From DASZIT01 sp036264255 (lineage in GTDB: Bacteria > Actinomycetota > Acidimicrobiia > Acidimicrobiales > RAAP-2): DNA of 12,617 nucleotides. Shown here in pieces: positions 7,124 through 12,617 of this stretch. Under the pieces are notes generated by a model. The model was not told the DNA's origin and made no database searches. It saw only the letters and a program-made list of their open reading frames with translations. Location of the stretch: NCBI GenBank assembly GCA_036264255.1, contig DATARI010000244.1, forward strand, positions 1 to 12,617, given 5' to 3'. Numbering within the stretch: the stretch's first letter is position 1; each line of letters opens with the position of its first letter. Made by a program: the position numbers and the translations under genes.

Positions 7124-7400
7124 GCCGCCCGGGCGGGTAGCCCGAGAGCAGTGGCAATTGGCTGCCCGCCGCTGGGGACGACGTCCTGCCCCTGGCTCCG
7201 CCCCGCGATTGGAGTTGGGACGACTTGGCGGCCGCGCCATCCAGGATCGACCGCAGCGGCGAAGTACCCACGTGGCCGGTTCCCCTCTGTTTGCGAATTG
7301 CAACGTAGGTCGAACCGGTCTGTCCGGAGGGCACTCACCGAGTCAGCCCTCCCATCGGGGGGGCGCGGTCACGCGGTCCCATGACAGAAGGGTTGACCTC
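7124..7400 (+). other. 277-nt intergenic region upstream of the secreted six-Cys/repeat protein
   Basis: The frame of the downstream protein is open back to about 7158, but this part is rich in Arg/Gly, lies before the signal peptide and is taken as non-coding. CGGGC / GCCCG pairs just after the glycosyltransferase stop (around 7132-7146) could give a short hairpin. The only well-formed structure is the stem-loop at 7326-7352. No convincing promoter was found and no known riboswitch consensus was recognised. Confidence 0.4.
7326..7352 (+). promoter_or_regulatory. Stem-loop in the leader of the secreted protein gene
   Basis: GGAGGGC (7326-7332) pairs perfectly with GCCCTCC (7346-7352). Inside it ACTC (7333-7336) pairs with GAGT (7340-7343) around the loop ACC, leaving a CA bulge: 11 bp in all. 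It ends 48 nt before the ATG at 7401 and is not followed by a U-tract. It could be a late terminator for the glycosyltransferase transcript, a leader structure controlling the secreted protein, or chance in GC-rich DNA. Confidence 0.3.
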
Positions 7401-9722
7401 ATGGCTGCACGGCCTCATCGCAATCGACTCCGGGCCCGGACCGCGCTGGCGGTCCTCTCCTCGTTGTTCGCCGCCATTCTCGGACTTTCGGGACTCGGCC
7501 TCTCCTCGGCGGCCGGGGCCGCCTCCGCAAGCTCCTCGGCCGCCGCCCAACACGGTGTCCCCAGCGGCGACAGCGGCACCACCATCGATCCCCTCCAGTA
7601 CAACTGCGGCAACAATGCCCCGTCCTGCGGCCAGGTGGGGGAGTCCAACGGCTACTACAACGGCACCAACGTCGACCTCCTCTACAGCGAGAATTATTTC
7701 TGCGACAGCAATGTCACCTCCAGTGCCAGCTCCGGCTGCGAGGTCGGCGCCGCCGCCTCCGGCAGCCCGAGCGCGTCGTCGGCGGGAGGAACCGGCACCA
7801 CGTTGGGGAACACCACCCACGGTGACACCCTCTACATCCCGGTGCCCCTGTTCGCCGGCGCCCCGCCGACCCAGTGCGTGAGCACCGCCACCTGCATCGA
7901 CCACCCGCCGACGGTCGACCTCTCCCGCATCGCCGCGGCATTGCCGGGCAGTCCTTCGCCGAGCAGTGTCTCCAATGTGCCGATCCCGGCCCACAACCAC
8001 GTGGTCGGGTCCCGCAACGGCGGACTCCCGGAGTGGTGGAACGTGGAAGTCGTCGCCACCGCCGACCCGGCGACCTTCAATTCCCTCACCAGTGTCAGTG
8101 CCATCAACGCGGCGGTGGCGGCCAGCAAGGCCATCACCGCTCCCACCAACGCCTTCCTCTTCTTCCAGATCCTTCCCGGCACCCTGTCGGCCGCCATGGC
8201 CTCCAACCTGACGGCGACCGCGCCCCCCGGGCCGGCGGTGGCCAACGCCCCCGACCCGAATCCGGCGGTCAACCAGGTGGAGCCGGGAACCACGTTCAAC
8301 AACCTGAAGAACGACTGCGGGGCCAGCGCCCCCCTCTGCCAGAACCTCGGCATCAGCCGGGACTGGATCGACGGGCAGGACGTCCAGGCGCTCTACACCG
8401 AGCAGTATTTCTGCGACACCTCGGTAGCCTCGGCGGCGACGTCCGGCTGCGAAGCCGGCGCCGCCCCCACCAAAGTCCCCCCGGGCGTCGCCGACCAGAC
8501 CGCCCCATCCCCGACGGTGACCAACAACAACATCGACCCCCTGTACATCCCGGTCCCGCTGTACGCCAGCCCACCGGTCATCTACAACCAGTGCTCGAGC
8601 GCCATCGTCTGCATCGACCACCCGGCCACCATCGACCTGTCCCGGTTGGCCTCGACCCTCGGCGCCCCGGCATCGGCGCTGGCCAACGTGCCCCTTCCCG
8701 GGCATGACCATCTCCTGACCACCCGGAACGGGGATCAGCCGGAGTGGTGGAACGTGATCGTCATCCCGGTCACCTCCCCACAGGGACTGGCCGCCATCGA
8801 GAACTCCAAGAACTACGCAGCGGTCAAGGCACTGGAGACGGTGCCCGGTAGCGGCATCGGCGTCCCCGGGGCACCCGAGGTCCCGACCAACGCCTACCTC
8901 TGGTTCCAGACCCTCCCCGGAGGCAGTGCCCCCACCCCGGGACCGGTGCAGACCAACTGCGTCACCCACCTGCCGGCCGGCTCGGTCACCGGTGCCGCCG
9001 CCCTTGACGATGGCACCGGCTACTACCAGGTCGACGCCCAGGGCGATGTGGCCGCATTCGGGGCCGCCACCTGTTACGGCGCCATGACCGGCAAGCCCCT
9101 CAACAATCCCATCGTCGGCATGGCCGTCGACCGGGCCACCGGGGGCTACTGGCTGGTGGCGTCGGACGGCGGGGTGTTCGCCTTCAATGCGCCGTTCCTG
9201 GGCTCCACCGGAGGCCAGCGGTTGAACAAGCCGATCGTCGGGGTGACCCCGACCCTCAATGGCACCGGTTACTACCTCACCGCCTCCGACGGCGGGGTGT
9301 TCGCCTACAACGCCCCCTTCTTCGGATCCACCGGCGCCTTACGCCTCAACAAGCCGGTGGTGGGCATGGGCCTCAACCGCTCGACCGGCGGCTACTGGCT
9401 GGTCGCCTCCGACGGTGGGGTGTTCTCCTTCAACTCCGCCTTCTACGGGTCGACCGGGGCCATCACCCTCAACAAGCCGGTGGTGGGGATCGCCCCGGTC
9501 TCCGACGGCAGCGGCTACCGATTGATCGCCTCCGACGGTGGGGTGTTCTCCTTCAACGCCCCGTTCTACGGATCGACCGGGAACATCAGCCTGAACAAGC
9601 CGATCATCGCCGGCCTCAACAACAACTCCTATGACGGCTACTGGCTGGTCGCCTCCGACGGTGGGGTGTTCACCTTCGGACCTCCCAACCAGGGGATGCC
9701 GTTCTACGGCTCGGCCGCCTGA
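7401..9722 (+). CDS. Secreted protein: two six-cysteine domains plus GYWLVASDGG repeats
   Basis: A 773-residue exported protein. The ATG at 7401 has AGAAGGG (7386-7392) 8 nt upstream and starts a classical signal peptide: basic MAARPHRNRLRART, a hydrophobic stretch to about 35, and an Ala-rich cleavage zone near 40-42. Two homologous domains follow (about 62-260 and 299-507). Each has six cysteines with nearly the same spacing, a C-IDHP motif, a HNH or HDH motif and EWWN. I do not recognise this domain. The C-terminal third (about 538-773) consists of six repeats of about 41 residues containing GYWLVASDGGVF, F-GSTG and LNKPVVG. Their size and Gly/aromatic pattern suit beta-propeller blades, though that fold is inferred. 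Likely role: cell-surface or extracellular binding. It follows the GT39 gene on the same strand and ends at the 9742-9777 hairpin. No catalytic motif was identified. Confidence 0.85.
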   Translation: MAARPHRNRLRARTALAVLSSLFAAILGLSGLGLSSAAGAASASSSAAAQHGVPSGDSGTTIDPLQYNCGNNAPSCGQVGESNGYYNGTNVDLLYSENYFCDSNVTSSASSGCEVGAAASGSPSASSAGGTGTTLGNTTHGDTLYIPVPLFAGAPPTQCVSTATCIDHPPTVDLSRIAAALPGSPSPSSVSNVPIPAHNHVVGSRNGGLPEWWNVEVVATADPATFNSLTSVSAINAAVAASKAITAPTNAFLFFQILPGTLSAAMASNLTATAPPGPAVANAPDPNPAVNQVEPGTTFNNLKNDCGASAPLCQNLGISRDWIDGQDVQALYTEQYFCDTSVASAATSGCEAGAAPTKVPPGVADQTAPSPTVTNNNIDPLYIPVPLYASPPVIYNQCSSAIVCIDHPATIDLSRLASTLGAPASALANVPLPGHDHLLTTRNGDQPEWWNVIVIPVTSPQGLAAIENSKNYAAVKALETVPGSGIGVPGAPEVPTNAYLWFQTLPGGSAPTPGPVQTNCVTHLPAGSVTGAAALDDGTGYYQVDAQGDVAAFGAATCYGAMTGKPLNNPIVGMAVDRATGGYWLVASDGGVFAFNAPFLGSTGGQRLNKPIVGVTPTLNGTGYYLTASDGGVFAYNAPFFGSTGALRLNKPVVGMGLNRSTGGYWLVASDGGVFSFNSAFYGSTGAITLNKPVVGIAPVSDGSGYRLIASDGGVFSFNAPFYGSTGNISLNKPIIAGLNNNSYDGYWLVASDGGVFTFGPPNQGMPFYGSAA
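7584..8180 (+). repeat. Six-Cys domain, copy 1 (protein level)
   Basis: Residues about 62-260 of the secreted protein. Cysteines are at 69, 76, 101, 113, 159 and 165, with IDHP at 166-169, H198 and H200, EWWN at 211-214, and a closing PTNAFLFFQILPG. It aligns end to end with copy 2. The main length difference is a 2-residue change between the fourth and fifth Cys, inside a low-complexity stretch. Confidence 0.85.
8295..8921 (+). repeat. Six-Cys domain, copy 2 (protein level)
   Basis: Residues about 299-507. Cysteines are at 306, 313, 338, 350, 398 and 404, with IDHP at 405-408, H435 and H437, EWWN at 448-451, and a closing PTNAYLWFQTLPG. Cys spacings are 7, 25, 12, 48 and 6, against 7, 25, 12, 46 and 6 in copy 1. 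The two copies have diverged well beyond a recent duplication. Confidence 0.85.
9018..9722 (+). repeat. Six coding tandem repeats of 41 residues (123 nt)
   Basis: The Gly codon of each GY[WYR] unit starts at 9018, 9144, 9267, 9390, 9513 and 9636. The first step is 126 nt and the next four are exactly 123 nt. The first unit is degenerate (GYYQVDAQGDVAAFGA) and the last is shortened after PFYGSAA at the stop. The core is GYWLVASDGGVF-FN-PF-GSTG---LNKP-VG. Confidence 0.92.
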
Positions 9723-9741
9723 CCCCGGTTGGGTGAGTCAC

Positions 9742-9777
9742 CGGTCGCCCGGGATGTTCACGCATCCCGGGCGACCG
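9742..9777. terminator. Strong bidirectional hairpin between convergent genes
   Basis: A perfect 15-bp stem, 9742-9756 with 9763-9777 (CGGTCGCCCGGGATG on the left arm), encloses the 6-nt loop TTCACG. It fills most of the 73-nt gap between the stop of the secreted protein and the stop of the convergent zinc-finger gene. No U-tract follows on either strand. Position and strength suit a shared terminator of the U-poor kind common in high-GC genomes. Confidence 0.7.
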
Positions 9778-9795
9778 AGCTCATGAGAACCCGGG

Positions 9796-10092
9796 TCAGG
9801 GATGGGAAGGGGACGGCGGGGCCCCGGGGACCTCGAAGAAGAGGTCGTCGGCGTAGCACCACCACCAGTCCTCCCCCGGTTCGTAGGAACGGATGAGCGG
9901 GTGGTCGTTCCGGGCGTTGTAGTGGGCGGTGGCGTGGCGGCCGGGCGACTGGTCACAGCACCCGATGTGGCCGCAGCGCATGCACATCCGAAGGTGCACC
10001 CACTGGCCGCCGATGCGCAGGCAGTCCTCACAGCCCCAGCTGGACGGCTCCACATCCTCCACCGTGTCCAGGTGGGTACAGGTCTCGGCCAT
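9796..10092 (-). CDS. UBP-type zinc finger protein
   Basis: A 98-residue single-domain protein of the zf-UBP fold. In eukaryotic deubiquitinases and HDAC6 this fold binds the free C-terminus of ubiquitin; bacterial copies are uncharacterised as far as I know. The sequence has the full set of expected metal-ligand candidates: C5, H7, C21, C24, C37, C40, C45, C46, H53, H57 and H64. It also has the family signatures WVHLRMCMRCGHIGCCD, HATAHYNARNDHP and WWWCYADD. It is cytoplasmic, with no signal peptide. It is the last gene of a three-gene operon: its ATG lies 3 nt after the DUF5996 stop, and GAGGGG inside the end of that gene, 7 nt upstream, serves as ribosome-binding site. Actinobacteria tag proteins with Pup rather than ubiquitin, so a link to a protein C-terminus is only speculation. 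Confidence 0.9.
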   Translation of the reverse strand: MAETCTHLDTVEDVEPSSWGCEDCLRIGGQWVHLRMCMRCGHIGCCDQSPGRHATAHYNARNDHPLIRSYEPGEDWWWCYADDLFFEVPGAPPSPSHP

Positions 10093-10095
10093 GGC

Positions 10096-11025
10096 TCAGC
10101 CCCTCACTTCGAGAGCCGCCCGGTCCCAACCCGCCAGTTCGGCGGCGGCGGTGTAGGTGCTCTGCAAGAAGGTGAACAGCAACCCCTCGGGGTCGTCGGC
10201 GCTGCGCACCGCCTGGTAGGGGAGGAGGAACTCGCCGAACTCCTTGTCGAAGTAGGCCGGCCCCGGTTCCACCTCCCACTCCGCGAACCCATCGGGTGCC
10301 GGGTAGGCGTAGGAATAGAAGGAGCCCTCGGCGCTGCCGCCGGGCCAGTAGCCGCAGCTGCTGACCTCGTGGCTGTAGGCAAGCTCCTGCACCCAGTCGG
10401 CGCAGTTCGGCACCCCGCCCGGATGCTTGGGGGCAGGACGGCCGGAGAACCGGGTGCAGGCGAGGTCGAAGCCGCCCCAGAAGAAGTGGACCGGGCTGAC
10501 CTTCCCGATGAACCGGCCCCGGAACTTCTCCATCACCCGGTGGGACTGGGCCAGGGCCAACCAGAAACGGTTGATGGCGTCGGCGTCGTAGGCGCGGTGG
10601 ACGGTGTCCTGGTCGAAGGGAATGGCTTCGGGCACCTCTTGCGGCCGGGTCCAGATCTTCACCTCGACCCCGAGGTCGCGGAGGGCGGCCATGGTCGCCT
10701 GGTAGAAGTCGGCCACCGACCGTGGCTCCAAGGAGACGTGGCGCACCTCCCCGTCGGTGGTCCGGATGACCAGCCGGTGGTCGATGAAGTCGAACTCGAT
10801 GGAGACGCCCCGTCGACCGGCGTGCATCAGCGAGGTGGTGAGTCCCCGGGCGGATACGTAAAAGGTGACCTGCCACCAGTGATTCACCATCGGCTCGAGG
10901 GCCATGCGGATCTTTCCCACCACCTGGGACCACATATGGACGGTGACCCGGGTGTCCTCCCAGTCGGCCAGCGTCAGCTCCGGCCAGGCGAAGGCGGGAT
11001 CCACCTCCGGGCTCGACGGGCTCAC
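10096..11025 (-). CDS. DUF5996 family protein
   Basis: A 309-residue cytoplasmic protein that I recognise as DUF5996; no biochemical function is known to me. Visible features are AWPELTLADWEDTRVTVHMW (13-32), VNHWWQVTFYVSARGLTTS (47-65), an alternating beta-rich first half, and a conserved-looking second half with PVHFFWGGFDLACTRFSG, AYSHEVSSCGYWPGG and FYSYAYPAPDGF. It is rich in Trp, His and Tyr, but no standard catalytic motif was found. The start is GTG at 11025, overlapping the DUF2630 stop by 4 nt (GTGA), with GGAGGG 9 nt upstream inside DUF2630. The UBP zinc-finger gene follows after 3 nt. The three are almost certainly co-transcribed and translationally coupled. Confidence 0.85.
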   Translation of the reverse strand: MSPSSPEVDPAFAWPELTLADWEDTRVTVHMWSQVVGKIRMALEPMVNHWWQVTFYVSARGLTTSLMHAGRRGVSIEFDFIDHRLVIRTTDGEVRHVSLEPRSVADFYQATMAALRDLGVEVKIWTRPQEVPEAIPFDQDTVHRAYDADAINRFWLALAQSHRVMEKFRGRFIGKVSPVHFFWGGFDLACTRFSGRPAPKHPGGVPNCADWVQELAYSHEVSSCGYWPGGSAEGSFYSYAYPAPDGFAEWEVEPGPAYFDKEFGEFLLPYQAVRSADDPEGLLFTFLQSTYTAAAELAGWDRAALEVRG

Positions 11026-11264
11026 TGCAGGTAGCCCTCCACGACCCCTTCCGGGCGGGCTTCGGCCTCATCGGGGTTCTCCCCGGCCGAACGGCGGGCC
11101 CGCCGTTGCCGCAGCAGGTCGTAGCACTCGTCGAGGGACACCTCGACTTCATGGAGCCGCTTCAACTCCGCCTCGGACAAGCCGTCACCGGCGTGGGAGC
11201 GCTCGAGCTGGTGTTCCTCGTCCGCCAACTTGCTGATCCGCTGCACGATCTCGGCATCGTCCAT
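11022..11264 (-). CDS. DUF2630 family protein
   Basis: An 80-residue protein of the DUF2630 family, common in Actinobacteria and without known function. It shows the whole family pattern: MDDAEIVQRISKLADEEHQL at the start, GLSEAELKRLHEVEVSLDEC, DLLRQRRARRSAGENPDEA, and VEGYLQ at the end. It is predicted to be two charged helices. The ATG at 11264 is preceded by AGGAGG 6 nt upstream; the open frame extends further (to 11369), but without family similarity. First gene of the operon DUF2630 > DUF5996 > UBP zinc finger. Confidence 0.9.
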   Translation of the reverse strand: MDDAEIVQRISKLADEEHQLERSHAGDGLSEAELKRLHEVEVSLDECYDLLRQRRARRSAGENPDEAEARPEGVVEGYLQ

Positions 11265-11288
11265 GGGCCACCTCCTCTTCTCCGACCC

Positions 11289-11294
11289 ATTATG
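11289..11294 (-). promoter_or_regulatory. Possible -10 element of the DUF2630 operon
   Basis: On the - strand CATAAT lies about 25 nt upstream of the DUF2630 ATG, giving a leader of roughly 18 nt that contains AGGAGG. No good -35 match was found at 16-18 nt, which is not unusual for actinobacterial promoters. Pattern match only. Confidence 0.3.
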
Positions 11295-11393
11295 CCGTTG
11301 GGTGGCGTTTTTCGCGCTCGGGAGTCGACAGCCGTGGGCGCCGGTTGCCGGTACAGGCCGCCTCGCCAACCCTCCGAACCCTGGCGGAGCGCT

Positions 11394-11452
11394 AGGTTCG
11401 GGTGCTGGCGCGGTGGGGCCGAACCTCCACGGTCAGACGGGTGCCACTGACC
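11394..11452 (+). promoter_or_regulatory. Two consecutive stem-loops in the divergent intergenic region
   Basis: AGGTTCGG (11394-11401) pairs perfectly with CCGAACCT (11419-11426) around a 17-nt loop. Five bases later GGTCAG (11431-11436) pairs with CTGACC (11447-11452) around a 10-nt loop. Both lie 90-150 nt before the second secreted-protein gene. They may be part of its 5' leader or operator DNA. No known riboswitch consensus was recognised. The rest of the 278-nt gap (11265-11542) holds the possible DUF2630 promoter and the element at 11522-11539. Confidence 0.35.
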
Positions 11453-11521
11453 AACACCGACCCCCAGCCAGATCAGGTGCTCGATGCCGCCCGGCAGGCT
11501 ATTTTTCTGAAGAGCACGCAA

Positions 11522-11539
11522 CTGGTCGAACCAGGAGGG
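11522..11539 (+). promoter_or_regulatory. Ribosome-binding site of the second secreted protein, overlapped by a small hairpin
   Basis: AGGAGGG (11533-11539) stands 3 nt before the ATG at 11543, giving slightly short spacing. CTGGT (11522-11526) pairs with ACCAG (11530-11534) around the loop CGA, so the 3' arm takes in the first two bases of the ribosome-binding sequence. The stem is short, and whether it limits translation is unknown. Confidence 0.45.
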
Positions 11540-11542
11540 ACA

Positions 11543-12617
11543 ATGATCAAGCCAGCGGACCGCGCCGACACCGGCAACCCGTCGAGGGCGGGGGACACCC
11601 GAGTCGGGATCGGATCACGACCGCCGGCTCGCCGAGCCTGGCTGGTGGCGCTGGTGGCCACCCTGATCGGTCTGGGCGCTCTCCTCAACCTCGGCCCGTC
11701 CGCTGCTGCCGCGGCGGGGGTAAGCCCGGCGGCCCAACCGCGGATCGCCGGGCCGGGCAACGGCTACTGGCTGGTCGCCTCCGACGGGGGCATCTTCTCA
11801 TTCGGCGGTTCCCAGTTCTACGGGTCGACCGGCGGGATGAAGCTGAACAAGCCCATCGTGGGTATGGCCAAGACCCCCGATGCCCTCGGCTACTGGCTGG
11901 TCGCCTCCGACGGTGGCATCTTCAACTACGGCGACGCCAGCTTCTTCGGCTCGACCGGGGCCATGAAGCTCAACCAGCCGATCGTGGGCATGGCGGTGAC
12001 GCCGACCGGTCTCGGCTACTGGCTGGTCGCCTCCGACGGGGGCATCTTCAGCTTCGGCGATGCCAAGTTCTTCGGCTCGACCGGCGGGATGAAGCTCAAC
12101 CTGCCCATCGTGGGGATGGCGGTAACCCCGACCGGCCTCGGCTACTGGCTGGTCGCCTCCGATGGCGGCATCTTCAGCTATGGCGACGCCAAGTTCTTCG
12201 GCTCGACCGGGGCAATGAAGCTGAACCAACCCATCGTGGGGATGGCGGCCGAGCCTGACGGGTCGGGCTACTGGCTGGTCGCCTCCGACGGCGGCATCTT
12301 CAGCTACGGCGACTCGCCCTTCTACGGCTCGACCGGCGGCATGAAGCTGAACAAGCCGATCGTGGGCATGGCTTCGAGCACCGACGGGAACGGCTACTGG
12401 CTGGTCGCCTCCGATGGAGGCATCTTCAACTACGGCGATGCCCACTTCTTCGGCTCAACCGGGGCGATGACCTTGAACCAGCCCATCGTCGGGATGGCCG
12501 CCCATCCCGGAATTCCTGCGTCGATCACCTTGACCATGTCGTCGATCCAGTCGACCACCATCCCCGCCAATGGGACCAGTCAAGTCGGGATCAGCGTGGC
12601 CGGGGCGCCGCCCGGTG
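11543..12617 (+). CDS. Second secreted GYWLVASDGG-repeat protein (3' end outside window)
   Basis: An open frame of at least 358 codons, cut by the window end. The start ATG follows AGGAGGG closely. The N-terminus has a polar, basic leader (to about residue 31, PARRAW), a hydrophobic segment LVALVATLIGLGALLNL (34-50) and an Ala-rich cleavage zone (51-60), so it is exported. Six exact 42-residue repeats follow (residues 74-325) with the core GYWLVASDGGIF, F-GSTG and LN-PIVGMA. After them ASITLTMSSIQSTTIPANGT begins what looks like a bacterial Ig-like (invasin-type) domain, incomplete here. Related in its repeats to the protein at 7401-9722, but without the six-Cys domains. It is divergent from the DUF2630 operon. 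Likely a cell-surface or extracellular protein; ligand unknown. Confidence 0.87.
   Translation, partial: MIKPADRADTGNPSRAGDTRVGIGSRPPARRAWLVALVATLIGLGALLNLGPSAAAAAGVSPAAQPRIAGPGNGYWLVASDGGIFSFGGSQFYGSTGGMKLNKPIVGMAKTPDALGYWLVASDGGIFNYGDASFFGSTGAMKLNQPIVGMAVTPTGLGYWLVASDGGIFSFGDAKFFGSTGGMKLNLPIVGMAVTPTGLGYWLVASDGGIFSYGDAKFFGSTGAMKLNQPIVGMAAEPDGSGYWLVASDGGIFSYGDSPFYGSTGGMKLNKPIVGMASSTDGNGYWLVASDGGIFNYGDAHFFGSTGAMTLNQPIVGMAAHPGIPASITLTMSSIQSTTIPANGTSQVGISVAGAPPG
11762..12517 (+). repeat. Six coding tandem repeats of 42 residues (126 nt), in alternating types
   Basis: Unit starts are 11762, 11888, 12014, 12140, 12266 and 12392, all exactly 126 nt apart. Odd units carry STGGMKLN[K/L]P and even units carry STGAM[K/T]LNQP, so the order is A-B-A-B-A-B. 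DNA identity between units is high by eye; for example, the segment encoding YWLVASDGG differs only at a few third positions. Confidence 0.95.

Noticed and set aside
5134..7140. A 668-codon + strand frame inside the glycosyltransferase gene
   Set aside because: Arg/Gly/Pro/His-rich product with no family features; the overlapping frame encodes a clear GT39 membrane protein.
7285..7360. GGTTCGA on the - strand suggesting a tRNA T-arm
   Set aside because: The flanking five bases do not pair as a T-stem and no acceptor stem or anticodon arm can be drawn at tRNA distances.
7158..7400. Upstream extension of the six-Cys protein
   Set aside because: The ATG at 7401 has a good ribosome-binding site and starts a standard signal peptide, which would be buried by the extension.
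7335..8969. A 544-codon open frame on the - strand opposite the secreted protein
   Set aside because: It is antisense to a protein with a signal peptide, internal duplication and repeats. Its product is Gly/Arg/Val-rich with no domain logic, as expected for an antisense shadow in high-GC DNA.
11230..12258. A 342-codon + strand frame through the second repeat array, with Arg/Leu-rich repeats
   Set aside because: Frame-shifted reading of the same tandem repeats. It lacks the signal peptide and ribosome-binding site found for the frame starting at 11543.
11762..12517. Regular 126-nt tandem repeats considered as a CRISPR or non-coding satellite array
   Set aside because: The units keep one reading frame without stops, encode a recurring protein motif, and differ mainly at third codon positions. 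They are coding repeats.

Overview
The window is high-GC DNA with actinobacterial gene families throughout: an ApbE of the DLGATA subfamily, DUF2630, DUF5996, a bacterial UBP-type zinc finger, and an ArnT-like GT39 protein with a Gly-rich tail. Secreted proteins built on GYWLVASDGG repeats, as seen here twice, are to my knowledge most typical of Acidimicrobiia, so an acidimicrobial genome is the best guess. This is from recalled family knowledge, not a database search. No rRNA, tRNA, CRISPR array, transposase or phage gene was seen.

Left part (1-2900), visibly lower in GC than the rest: a single-domain STAS protein (anti-sigma-factor antagonist type) on the + strand converges on a pyruvoyl-dependent decarboxylase of the phosphatidylserine decarboxylase/PsiD type on the - strand. 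Behind the decarboxylase, on the same strand, lies an ankyrin-repeat protein.

Middle (2900-9750), all + strand: a coiled-coil protein of unknown function, an ApbE-like flavin transferase with a changed motif residue, a possible 16-codon leader ORF whose stop overlaps the next start, a GT39 membrane glycosyltransferase with a long Gly-rich linker and C-terminal domain, and a large secreted protein. The secreted protein carries two copies of an unrecognised six-cysteine domain followed by a 41-residue repeat array. A perfect 15-bp hairpin closes this block and separates it from the convergent operon.

Right part (9790-12617): a tight - strand operon DUF2630 > DUF5996 > UBP zinc finger (4-nt overlap, then a 3-nt gap). 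Divergent from it is a second secreted repeat protein with 42-residue repeats, which runs off the window.

Functional links are inferred only. The GT39 enzyme could glycosylate or supply glycans to the exported Ser/Thr/Ala-rich repeat proteins next to it. The three-gene operon looks like a co-translated cytoplasmic module of unknown role. The most unusual items are the duplicated six-Cys domain, the period-two order of the 42-residue repeats, the PsiD-like decarboxylase and the coupled leader ORF.
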